Assembly (NCBI GenBank): GCA_045658985.1
Contig: JAZOWC010000010.1
Coordinates: 1 to 31,311, forward strand
DNA from: RGIG3513 sp045658985
GTDB lineage: Bacteria; Bacillota; Clostridia; Oscillospirales; Butyricicoccaceae
Reading direction: 5' to 3'
DNA length: 31,311 bases
Both the position numbers and the translations under genes were made by a program. This document shows positions 22,407 to 30,176 of this stretch, in pieces (the first letter of the stretch is position 1; every line of letters begins with the position of its first letter). The notes beneath the pieces were generated by a model, which searched no databases, was not told the DNA's origin, and saw only the letters and a list, made by a program, of their open reading frames with translations.

Positions 22407-22435
22407 ATTTTAATCCCGTTATTAGATTTTGTCAA
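22407..22435 (-). promoter_or_regulatory. SigA promoter of the leader-metNIQ operon
   Basis: On the minus strand: consensus TTGACA (22435-22430), 17 bp, TAAAAT (22412-22407). It lies just after the cysteine synthase stop, so metNIQ is transcribed independently of that gene. A strong constitutive promoter fits control by attenuation. Confidence 0.8.
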
Positions 22436-22477
22436 TAGGTTTTATAGATTTTTTGCAAATCAGAGACTCAAAAAAGC

Positions 22478-23404
22478 TCACACGTCCAGTCTGTCCACGT
22501 ACCCGTCGCCGCGGTCGGGCAGAATGCATACGATGTTTTTGCCGCGCATTTCGGCGCGCTTGGCCACGTTGACCGCCGCCGCGAGAGCCGCGCCCGAGCT
22601 GACGCCGCAGAGCATACCCTCGTGGCGAGCCAGCAGACGGCACATCTCCAGCGCGTCACCCGTGCGCACACGCAGTACCTCGTCAAGCAGATAGGTGTTG
22701 AGCAGGGGAGGCACAACGCCTGCGCCCAGCCCGGTAATGCCGTGGCTCGACGGCTCTCCGCCGCTGAGCACGGGGGATTCGCTGGGCTCCACCGCCACCA
22801 CCCGACACTCGGGAAAATGCCGCTTGATCACCTCGCCGCAGCCGGTTATCGTGCCGCCGGTGCCCACGCCCGCAACCAGCACGTCGATGGAGTCCAGCGC
22901 CGAGAGGATTTCTTTTGCCGTGCCGTCGCGGTGACTGTCGCAGTTGTCCTCACTGTCAAAAAAATCAAATATCACAGAGTTTTGTATCTTGGCCCGAAGC
23001 TTCTCGGCGGCCTGCTTTGTGCCCGCAGTGCCGTAGGCGGCGGGGATGAGCATTACCCGCGCGCCATAGAGACGCACGGCGGATATCTTGGGCTTTGGGG
23101 CATCGTCGGGCATAACGATGACGCAGGCAAGCTGCATATTGGCGCATATCATGGCCAGAGACACGGCGCTGTTTCCGCCCGTGGCGGCGATAACCGTACT
23201 GTCGCGGCCCAGAATGCCTTTTTCCAGCGCGCCTTTTACCATATACAGGGCGGTGCGGTCTTTGATGCTGCCCGTGGGATTCAAAAACTCGGCTTTGCCG
23301 AATATCTCGCCTGAGCAGCCGAAGATGCGGGATATATGCCTCAGCTGAAGCAAGGGGGTGTTGCCCACCGTTTTTATCATACTCTGCAGAAAGATAGTGT
23401 TCAT
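22478..23404 (-). CDS. cysK: Cysteine synthase family protein (O-acetylserine sulfhydrylase type)
   Basis: This 308-residue PLP enzyme has the PLP lysine K48 in LNPTGSIKDR, the phosphate loop GVGTGGTITG, and HGITGLGAGVVPPLLN, which matches the HKIQGIGAGFIP block of CysK. It should join O-acetylserine with sulfide. The substrate loop usually written TSGNT is TGGNS here, and the usual NPANP-HxxTT segment is FFDSEDNCDSHRDGT, so it is a divergent member; related beta-replacement activities are possible. ATG 23404 is chosen with AAGGGGTGG upstream; 23380 and 23437 are alternatives. It is divergent from the serine operon that makes its precursor. Confidence 0.87.
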   Translation of the reverse strand: MNTIFLQSMIKTVGNTPLLQLRHISRIFGCSGEIFGKAEFLNPTGSIKDRTALYMVKGALEKGILGRDSTVIAATGGNSAVSLAMICANMQLACVIVMPDDAPKPKISAVRLYGARVMLIPAAYGTAGTKQAAEKLRAKIQNSVIFDFFDSEDNCDSHRDGTAKEILSALDSIDVLVAGVGTGGTITGCGEVIKRHFPECRVVAVEPSESPVLSGGEPSSHGITGLGAGVVPPLLNTYLLDEVLRVRTGDALEMCRLLARHEGMLCGVSSGAALAAAVNVAKRAEMRGKNIVCILPDRGDGYVDRLDV

Positions 23405-23477
23405 TTTTGTGCCGTCCACCCCTTTATTTTTGTGCATTTTGTATACCCCAAAAACACACTTTGCCGTGCATCCGCTA

Positions 23478-23539
23478 TTGAAAAACCTCGCCGGAGGTGT
23501 TATCATATATATAATACACAAATTTGCACACAGGTGCAA
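23478..23539. promoter_or_regulatory. Interleaved divergent promoters of serine operon and cysteine synthase, with palindromes
   Basis: Plus: TTGAAA (23478-23483), 17 bp, TATCAT (23501-23506), for the aminotransferase. Minus: TTGCAC (23539-23534), 17 bp, TATTAT (23516-23511), for cysteine synthase. The perfect palindrome TTGCAC-ACAG-GTGCAA (23524-23539) covers the minus -35. ACCTC-GCCG-GAGGT lies in the plus spacer. Both are candidate operators. Confidence 0.65.
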
Positions 23540-23569
23540 GTGCTACAATATTTATAGGAGGAAAATACA

Positions 23570-24643
23570 ATGCACAAGAAGCTGTTCATCCCCGGCCCCG
23601 TAGACGTGCGTCCCGACGTACTGCAGAAAATGGCGGATCCCATGATATCTCACAGAGGAAAAGCCGCAACCTCTCTGCAGAAGAGTATCAGTGAAAAACT
23701 CAAGAAGGTTTTCCAGACCTCTAACACCATCGTACTGTCTACCACTTCAGGTTCCGGTCTGATGGAAAGCGCCATCCGCTGCTGCACCGCCAAGCGTGCC
23801 GCAGTATTCTCTATCGGTGCATTCGGCGACAGATGGTACAAGATGGCTGTCACCAACAACGTTCCCGCCGACAAGTTCCGTGCCGAGGACGGCAAAGCCA
23901 CCGACCCCAAAGATGTGGATGCCGCGCTGGCAACCGGCAAGTATGACCTCGTTACCATAACCCACAACGAGACCTCGGTAGGTATCATGAACCCCGTCGA
24001 GGAGATCGCCAAGGTCATCCGCAAATACCCCGACGTAATTTTCTGCATGGATACCGTCAGCTCCATGGGCGGCACAAGCATCCCCGTAGACGAGCTGGGC
24101 GTTGACTTCTGCATCACCTCTACCCAGAAGTGCCTCGGCCTGCCTCCCGGAATGAGCATCGCATCGGTCTCCGAGCGCGCTTATGAGAGAGCCAAGACCG
24201 TGCCCTTCCGCGGACTGTATCTTGACATCGTCGAGATCTACGACAAGGTAGTTACCGATGACAAGTATCAGTACCCCTCCACCCCCTCGCTGTCCCATAT
24301 GTTCGCCATGGACTATCAGCTTGGCCTGATCCTGGAGGAGGGACTGGACAACCGTTTTGCACGTCATCTTGAGATGGCCGAGGTTGTCCGCGCATGGGCC
24401 AAGAAGTATTTTGCCCTTTTCTCCGACGAGAGATATCTGTCCAACACCCTGACCACCATTGCCAACACCCGCGGCATCAATGTTTCTGACCTGAACAAGA
24501 AGCTGGCCGAGTACGGCTACGAGATCTCCAACGGCTACGGCGCACTCAAGGAGAAGACCTTCCGTATCGCTCATATGGCAGATATGGATATGGACACCCT
24601 GCAGGGTCTGCTTCGCAAGATCGAAGAGATCCTCGGTCTCTGA
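23570..24643 (+). CDS. Class V aminotransferase, probable phosphoserine aminotransferase of the serine operon
   Basis: This 357-residue PLP enzyme is of the serine-pyruvate/alanine-glyoxylate aminotransferase group. PGPVDVRPDVLQKM and ISHRGKAA open the fold. The PLP Asp is in FCMDTVSSMGG (about 158-168), and the Schiff-base Lys is in CITSTQKCLGLPPG (about K192). SerA follows 22 bases later, so the likely reaction is 3-phosphohydroxypyruvate plus glutamate to phosphoserine, filling the SerC role. A glyoxylate or pyruvate aminotransferase is the alternative on sequence alone. GGAGGAAAATACA precedes the ATG. First gene of a three-gene operon. Confidence 0.87.
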   Translation: MHKKLFIPGPVDVRPDVLQKMADPMISHRGKAATSLQKSISEKLKKVFQTSNTIVLSTTSGSGLMESAIRCCTAKRAAVFSIGAFGDRWYKMAVTNNVPADKFRAEDGKATDPKDVDAALATGKYDLVTITHNETSVGIMNPVEEIAKVIRKYPDVIFCMDTVSSMGGTSIPVDELGVDFCITSTQKCLGLPPGMSIASVSERAYERAKTVPFRGLYLDIVEIYDKVVTDDKYQYPSTPSLSHMFAMDYQLGLILEEGLDNRFARHLEMAEVVRAWAKKYFALFSDERYLSNTLTTIANTRGINVSDLNKKLAEYGYEISNGYGALKEKTFRIAHMADMDMDTLQGLLRKIEEILGL

Positions 24644-24665
24644 AAATCGCGGGAGGATACACACT

Positions 24666-25583
24666 ATGTACAGAATACTTGCTTCCGACGGCATTGAGAG
24701 TGCCGCAGCCGCCGCTCTCGAGCAGGCAGGCTTCGAGGTAGTTCAGCAGTTCTACGCTCCCGAGGAGCTGGCGCAGCAGGTCAAGGAGTTTGACGTGCTG
24801 GTAGTCCGCTCTGCCACCAAAGTCCGCGCACCCATCATTGATGCAGCAGCCGAGGGCGGCAGACTCAAGCTCATCATCCGCGGCGGCGTAGGCGTCGACA
24901 ATATCGACGTTGAGTACGCCGAGAGCCGCGGCATCAAAGTCCGCAACACCCCCAAAGCATCCTCCGAGTCCGTTGCCGAGCTGGCTCTGGCTCATATGTT
25001 TGCCTGCTCCCGCTTCATCTCTGTGGCAGGTCACACCATGCGTGAGGGCAAGTGGGAGAAGAAGGCTTACGGCAAAGGCATCGAGCTGTGCGGCAAGACT
25101 CTGGGCATCATCGGCTTCGGCAGAATCGGTCAGAGACTGGGCGCCATGGCCAAAGCTATGGGTATGACCGTAGTGGCTTTTGATATTTTCCGCGTCCCCG
25201 GCATCGAGGAGCAGATGGGCATCAAATACGTTGAGATGGACGAGCTGTTTGCACAGGCAGATTTCATCAGCCTGCACACCCCCGCTATCGACGGCAAGCC
25301 CCTCATCTGCGCCGAGAATATCGCCAAGATGAAGGACGGCGTTGTGTTCATCAACACCTCCCGCGGCAACAACGTTGACGAGTGCGCTCTGCTTGAGGCG
25401 CTCAACAGCGGCAAGGTGCGCGGCGCAGGTCTGGACGTGTTCGAGAGCGAACCCACTCCCAACTGCGACCTGTATAACCATCCCAACGTCTCCTGCACCC
25501 CTCATATCGGTGCCGCCACCGTGGAAGCTCAGAAGCGCATCGGCGCAGAGATCGTGGATATCATCACAACATTCTTTAACTGA
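24666..25583 (+). CDS. serA: D-3-phosphoglycerate dehydrogenase, short form
   Basis: This 305-residue D-2-hydroxyacid dehydrogenase oxidises 3-phosphoglycerate with NAD+. The Rossmann motif is GIIGFGRIGQRLG (about 139-151). Catalytic Arg is in IRGGVGVDNI and His in TPHIGAAT. NTSRGNNVDE is also typical. It ends straight after the catalytic domains with no ACT or ASB domain, so serine feedback of the E. coli type is not expected. It lies between the aminotransferase and a DUF1015 gene, with GGGAGGATACACACT before the ATG. Confidence 0.92.
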   Translation: MYRILASDGIESAAAAALEQAGFEVVQQFYAPEELAQQVKEFDVLVVRSATKVRAPIIDAAAEGGRLKLIIRGGVGVDNIDVEYAESRGIKVRNTPKASSESVAELALAHMFACSRFISVAGHTMREGKWEKKAYGKGIELCGKTLGIIGFGRIGQRLGAMAKAMGMTVVAFDIFRVPGIEEQMGIKYVEMDELFAQADFISLHTPAIDGKPLICAENIAKMKDGVVFINTSRGNNVDECALLEALNSGKVRGAGLDVFESEPTPNCDLYNHPNVSCTPHIGAATVEAQKRIGAEIVDIITTFFN

Positions 25584-25606
25584 TTGACCGAAAGGATACA
25601 TATATT

Positions 25607-26845
25607 ATGGCAAAAGTCAGACCTTTCAAGGCTGTTCGCCCCACCCCCGCGCTGGCAGACAAGGTAGCCGCCCTGCCCTATGACGTTATGTCCTCGGACG
25701 AGGCTCGCCAGATGGTAGTGGGCAATCCCTATTCCTTCCTGCATATTGACAAGGCCGAGATCGACCTGCCTCTTGGCACCGATCTGTACGCACCTGTGGT
25801 TTATGAGACCGCACGCAACACCCTCAACCGTATGATCGACGAGGGTACATTCATCGAGGAGGCCAAGCCCTGCTACTACGTATACCGTCAGATCATGGAC
25901 GGCAGAGCACAGACGGGTATCGTCGGCTGCGCATCCATCGACGACTATATGAACAATATCATCAAGAAGCACGAGCTCACCCGCGCTGACAAAGAAGAAG
26001 ACCGCTGCCGCCACGTTGACGTTTGCGACGCCAACACCGGCCCTATCTTCCTTGCATACAAAGCCCATGAGGACATCAATGCCGTTATGGCAAAGTACAT
26101 GGCTCAGGCTCCCGAGTACGATTTTGTCTCCGGCGGCGTCCGGCAGACCGTGTGGGTCATCGACGGTGATGAGGATATCGCCATTGTCACCGCCGCTTTT
26201 GAGCAGACCCCCTGCCTGTACATAGCAGACGGTCACCACCGTTCGGCATCTGCCGTCCGCGTAGGCAAAAAACGCCGTGAGCAGAACCCCGGCTATGACG
26301 GCAGCGAGGAGTTCAACTTCTTCCTGTCCGTGCTGTTCCCCGACGAGCAGCTGTACATCATGGACTACAACCGCGTGGTTGCCGATCTGTGCGGCGACAC
26401 AAGCGAGCAGTTTATGGCAAAAATTGCCGACAAGTTCGAGATAGCCGAGATGGCCCGCCCCACAAAGAGCATCGAGGGCAAGCATACCTTTGGTATGTAT
26501 CTGGAGGGCAAATGGTATCTGCTGACCGCCAAGGAAGGCACCTTTGACGCCAATGACGCCGTTGAGGCTCTGGATGTGTCCATCCTGCAGAAGAACCTGC
26601 TCTCTCCCATCCTCGGCATCGGTGATCCCCGTACCGACAAGCGTATCGACTTTGTCGGCGGAATCCGCGGCATCGGCGAGCTTGAAAAGCGAGTCAACGA
26701 GGGTATGGCTGTTGCATTCGCAATGTGCCCCACCTCCATCGGCGAGCTGATGGACATCGCAGACGCAGGCAGAATCATGCCCCCCAAGAGCACATGGTTC
26801 GAGCCCAAGCTGCTGAGCGGCCTCTTTATCCACAAGCTTTCTTAA
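25607..26845 (+). CDS. DUF1015 family protein in the serine operon
   Basis: This 412-residue cytoplasmic protein of the DUF1015 family (COG4198) has unknown biochemical function. It shows the N-terminal KVRPFKAVRPTPALADKVAALPYDV and the central ADGHHRSASA block that mark the family. It starts 24 bases after serA with AAAGGA, and the operon terminator follows. DUF1015 genes next to serA and a class V aminotransferase recur in anaerobes as I recall, and no phosphoserine phosphatase is seen here. A serine-related role such as the phosphatase step or serine/phosphoserine handling is therefore inferred, not shown. Confidence 0.85.
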   Translation: MAKVRPFKAVRPTPALADKVAALPYDVMSSDEARQMVVGNPYSFLHIDKAEIDLPLGTDLYAPVVYETARNTLNRMIDEGTFIEEAKPCYYVYRQIMDGRAQTGIVGCASIDDYMNNIIKKHELTRADKEEDRCRHVDVCDANTGPIFLAYKAHEDINAVMAKYMAQAPEYDFVSGGVRQTVWVIDGDEDIAIVTAAFEQTPCLYIADGHHRSASAVRVGKKRREQNPGYDGSEEFNFFLSVLFPDEQLYIMDYNRVVADLCGDTSEQFMAKIADKFEIAEMARPTKSIEGKHTFGMYLEGKWYLLTAKEGTFDANDAVEALDVSILQKNLLSPILGIGDPRTDKRIDFVGGIRGIGELEKRVNEGMAVAFAMCPTSIGELMDIADAGRIMPPKSTWFEPKLLSGLFIHKLS

Positions 26846-26858
26846 TCAGAATAATCAA

Positions 26859-26894
26859 AAAACAGCCTGTCGGGGCAACCCGACAGGCTGTTTT
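26859..26894. terminator. Bidirectional terminator between serine operon and rpoD
   Basis: AAAACAGCCTGTCGGG (26859-26874), loop GCAA, CCCGACAGGCTGTTTT (26879-26894): a perfect 16-bp stem with T runs on both strands. It ends both converging operons. Confidence 0.92.
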
Positions 26895-26934
26895 GTTTAT
26901 GTTTTTGCGGTTAAACTCGCGGTATCACGCGGCG

Positions 26935-28086
26935 TCAGCTCAAGAAATCCTTCAGCTTTCTGCTGCGGCTGGGATGGCGCAGCTTGCGCAGAGGCTTTGC
27001 CTCGATCTGACGGATACGCTCACGGGTAACGTCGAACTCCTGTCCGACCTCCTCCAGAGTGCGCTGTCTGCCGTCATCCAGACCAAAACGCAGTCTCAGC
27101 ACCTTTTCTTCTCTGGGGGTCAGTGTGCTCAGTACGTCCCAGATCTGCTCGCGCAGCAGGGTAAAGGATGCAGCCTCAGAGGGCTCGAGAGCATCATCGT
27201 CGGGGATAAAGTCGCCCAGATGGCTGTCCTCCTCCTCGCCGATGGGAGTCTCCAGAGATACGGGCTCCTGTGCGATCTTGAGGATGTCGCGTACCTTCTG
27301 TACGCTCAGACCCATCTCGTCTGCGATCTCGTCTGCAGAGGGATCGTGACCCAGCTCCTGAAGCAGCTGGCGGGATACGCGGATGACCTTGTTGATGGTC
27401 TCCACCATATGTACGGGGATACGGATGGTACGTGCCTGATCGGCAATGGCACGGGTGATGGCCTGACGGATCCACCACGTTGCATAGGTGGAGAACTTGT
27501 AGCCCTTGGAGTAGTCAAACTTCTCAACAGCCTTGATCAGGCCCAGATTGCCCTCCTGAATGAGATCCAAAAACTGCATTCCGCGGCCCACGTAGCGCTT
27601 TGCGATGGATACGACCAGTCGCAGGTTGGCCTCGCTCAGGCGGCGCTTTGCGCTCTCGTCACCGTCCATGATGCGCTTGGCAAGATCGACCTCCTCGTCG
27701 GGGGAGAGCAGATCCACGTTGCCGATCTCCTTGAGGTACATTCTGACGGGATCGTCAATTGCCAGACCCTCTGCCAGAGCGGCGGGATCGACCTGCTCCT
27801 CGTCCATGTTATCTTCGTCGTGGAACACGCCCTCGGCGGCCTCCACAAGGGGCAGAGTCTCCATCAGCAGATCGCCTTCGTTGACGGTGATGTCGATGCC
27901 CATTTTTTCTATGGTCTCAAACAGCTTGTCCTGCTCGTCGGAGTCCATGTCCAGTTCGTCGATAAGTACGCCGATCTCCTCCATGGTCAGCTTGCCGGCA
28001 GCCTTGCCGCTGTCCAGTAAGTCTTTGAGAAGATGCTGCTTTGCTGCCTCGTTGAGAGGAGCGCCGTTGTTCTGATTTTCGTTCAT
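26935..28086 (-). CDS. rpoD: Primary RNA polymerase sigma factor
   Basis: This 383-residue housekeeping sigma factor has an acidic region 1.1 (about 1-90), region 1.2 (DPVRMYLKEIG, about 115), region 2 with SEANLRLVVSIAKRY, FLDLIQEGNLGLIKAVEKFDY and the -10-reading YKFSTYATWWIRQAITRAI (about 160-240), region 3, and region 4 with the -35 helix-turn-helix TLEEVGQEFDVTRERIRQIEAK (about 340-365). After it the usual AKALRKLRHP reads AKPLRKLRHP, a Pro at a conserved Ala. The gene starts 3 bases after the dnaG stop, and with dgt forms the classical macromolecular synthesis order of Clostridia. Confidence 0.97.
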   Translation of the reverse strand: MNENQNNGAPLNEAAKQHLLKDLLDSGKAAGKLTMEEIGVLIDELDMDSDEQDKLFETIEKMGIDITVNEGDLLMETLPLVEAAEGVFHDEDNMDEEQVDPAALAEGLAIDDPVRMYLKEIGNVDLLSPDEEVDLAKRIMDGDESAKRRLSEANLRLVVSIAKRYVGRGMQFLDLIQEGNLGLIKAVEKFDYSKGYKFSTYATWWIRQAITRAIADQARTIRIPVHMVETINKVIRVSRQLLQELGHDPSADEIADEMGLSVQKVRDILKIAQEPVSLETPIGEEEDSHLGDFIPDDDALEPSEAASFTLLREQIWDVLSTLTPREEKVLRLRFGLDDGRQRTLEEVGQEFDVTRERIRQIEAKPLRKLRHPSRSRKLKDFLS

Positions 28087-28089
28087 AAC

Positions 28090-29880
28090 TTATTTCTCCC
28101 TGCTTCTTTTTTGTGCGAGGATCAGATCGAACAGATCGTCGCCGTTTCCTGACCGTTTGATGTATTCGAAATTGATTTTTTTGATACAGTCCTTCATTTC
28201 CGTCACGGGGTCTGCGCTGGGAAGCGCCTGAGTCAGCACCGCCGAAATATGCCGCGTCTCGTTGTCCTCAAGCCCCAGCAGCAGCGATGCGGGGCTCACG
28301 TGCTCGCCCTTGGCGCGGCTGTCCAGCGCCTTTTGGAAAATCGAGCCCAGCAGCGGTGACGAAAACTGCTCGGGCATCAGCATTCCGCCTGCCTCGTCAA
28401 GCAGCTTGGTGTCGCTGAGACACAGCTGCAGCAGCCGTTCTTCGCTGATGGCCGAGGCGGGGTTGTCGTAGCGGATGCCACGCTCCTTTGGCTGCGCCTG
28501 CACCAGCGGATTGCGGGAGGTCTGCTCTATCTTGCGCTTTTTGTCCCGCATGCGCGATGCACGGATGCGGGATACCTCGCTCATCAGCGCGCTTTCGCTG
28601 AGATCGGCCGACCGCGCCGTGTTGCGGGTGTGTATCTCCCGCTCTATATCCGAGGGGATGCCTGCCAGATACTTGGCAGCCTCCTTGAGATAGCCTATCC
28701 TGCCGTCGTCGGTATTGAGATCAAAGGCCGACTTGATGGAACTCAGCTTGTACTCTATATCCGAGGGCGGCTTTTGCAGCAGCTGACGGAAGGCGTCCGC
28801 GCCGTTGCGGCGTATGAAGGCGTCGGGGTCGTCCTTCAGCGGCTTGCCGTTTGCGTCCACAAGTATCTCGCCCCGCGCGCCTCTGACCGGGGGCAGCCTG
28901 AGCACCCTCACCTCAACGTCCGCCTGCGAAAGTATCTCGATTGCCCTGTCGGTGGCTTTTTTGCCTGCGTCGTCCTGATCGAAGCAGACCACTACCTTGG
29001 CCGCCGTCTTGCGGATTATCTGTGCCTGATGGGGTGTCAGCGCCGTGCCGCAGGTGGCGATGGCGTTGTCGAAGCCTGCCTGATGAAGCGCTATAACGTC
29101 CATGTTGCCCTCAACGAGGATCAAAAAATCCTCCTTGGTGCGTTTGGCGATATGAATGCCGTAGAGGGCACGGCTCTTGTTGTATGCGGGGGTGTCGGGG
29201 GTGTTGATGTACTTGCGCCCCTCCGCGCCCGAAGTAAGCACGCGTCCGGAGAATGCGATGACCTCGCCCCGCTCGTTGATGATGGGGAACATCACCCTGT
29301 CGCGGAAGAAGTCGAAGTACCCGCCGTTCTTGCCCTTGCCCGACAGCCGCGCCGCCTCAAGCTCGGCTCGGGTAAATCCCTGCCGCGTCAGCTCGTTTGT
29401 CAGCTCAAACCACCCGTCTGTGGCATAGCCTATACCAAAGGTCTGGACGATTTTTGTCGAAAGTCCGCGACGAATGAGATATTCTGCCGCTTTTTTGCCT
29501 TTTTCGGTAGAAAGATTGCTGCGGAAGAATCTTGCGGCGGCAACGTTGGCCTCAAGCACCCGTTTGCGGATGCTGAAGCTTGGGTCGTCGCTCTCGGGCA
29601 CGGTCATGCCGCATCTGTCGGCAAGCTTTTTGACCGCGTCGATAAACTCCAGATTCTCTATCTGCATCACAAATCCGATAACGTTGCCGCCTGCGCCGCA
29701 GCCGAAGCATTTGTACAGCTGTTTTTCGGGCGACACGGTAAAAGACGGGGTCTTTTCGTTGTGGAAGGGACACAGTCCCAGATAATTTGCGCCGGCTTTT
29801 TTCAGCTTGACGTAGGAGGACACCACGTCCACAATATTGCATCTGTCAATCAGTTCGTCAATAAACGCTCTTGGGATCAT
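28090..29880 (-). CDS. dnaG: DNA primase
   Basis: This 596-residue primase makes RNA primers at the replication fork. The N-terminal CHC2 zinc site is CPFH (C37, H40) and CFGCGAGG (C58, C61). The catalytic core with TOPRIM (about 250-340) includes LILVEGNMDVIALHQAG (acidic EGxxD) and VVCFDQDDAGKKA (DxD). The C-terminal ~150 residues should contact DnaB helicase. A short insertion GARGEILVDANGKPLKDD (about 335-352) is seen near the end of TOPRIM. The ATG at 29880 has AGGAGG 13 bases upstream, a rather long spacing. Confidence 0.97.
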   Translation of the reverse strand: MIPRAFIDELIDRCNIVDVVSSYVKLKKAGANYLGLCPFHNEKTPSFTVSPEKQLYKCFGCGAGGNVIGFVMQIENLEFIDAVKKLADRCGMTVPESDDPSFSIRKRVLEANVAAARFFRSNLSTEKGKKAAEYLIRRGLSTKIVQTFGIGYATDGWFELTNELTRQGFTRAELEAARLSGKGKNGGYFDFFRDRVMFPIINERGEVIAFSGRVLTSGAEGRKYINTPDTPAYNKSRALYGIHIAKRTKEDFLILVEGNMDVIALHQAGFDNAIATCGTALTPHQAQIIRKTAAKVVVCFDQDDAGKKATDRAIEILSQADVEVRVLRLPPVRGARGEILVDANGKPLKDDPDAFIRRNGADAFRQLLQKPPSDIEYKLSSIKSAFDLNTDDGRIGYLKEAAKYLAGIPSDIEREIHTRNTARSADLSESALMSEVSRIRASRMRDKKRKIEQTSRNPLVQAQPKERGIRYDNPASAISEERLLQLCLSDTKLLDEAGGMLMPEQFSSPLLGSIFQKALDSRAKGEHVSPASLLLGLEDNETRHISAVLTQALPSADPVTEMKDCIKKINFEYIKRSGNGDDLFDLILAQKRSREK

Positions 29881-30176
29881 AAGGATTCGGCATCCTCCTT
29901 TCTTTTCTTTTGGGTGCTTTCACGTTTCTGGCTCGCAACCCGTGCATCGCCGTACAAATAGTACTGTCAATGCCCGTGTTGCTTCCATAAAGCGCGAAAT
30001 CCCGCCAAAAACCATGGGTGCTTTCACGTTTTTTGGTTATTTTGGTTTGGGGAAATGGGGATTTCGTCCACTATGCAACTAACTCGAGGGTCGGCAGTAC
30101 TGTTTGTACGGCAAGCGAGAGTTAGGCAGCAGATGGGCGAAATAGCCCATTTCGCAGTTTCAGCTTTATATTTTGA
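29881..30176. other. Intergenic gap between dgt and dnaG
   Basis: There is no gene in these 296 bases. TGGGTGCTTTCACGTTT occurs twice (29911-29927 and 30015-30031) as a direct repeat 104 bp apart. A MITE-like element follows at 30061. This gap splits dgt from dnaG, which are often closer. Confidence 0.6.
30061..30143 (+). repeat. MITE-like intergenic repeat, copy 2
   Basis: This 83-bp copy of the element at 2976-3057 has ATTTCG/CGAAAT ends. It contains an inner inverted repeat, CTAACTC...GAGTTAG, and the shared block TGTTTGTACGGCAAG. GCCCATTTCGC follows, extending the end symmetry. Confidence 0.7.

Noticed and set aside
28630..29961. A 443-codon open frame on plus
   Set aside because: Antisense to dnaG, whose zinc and TOPRIM motifs are unmistakable.
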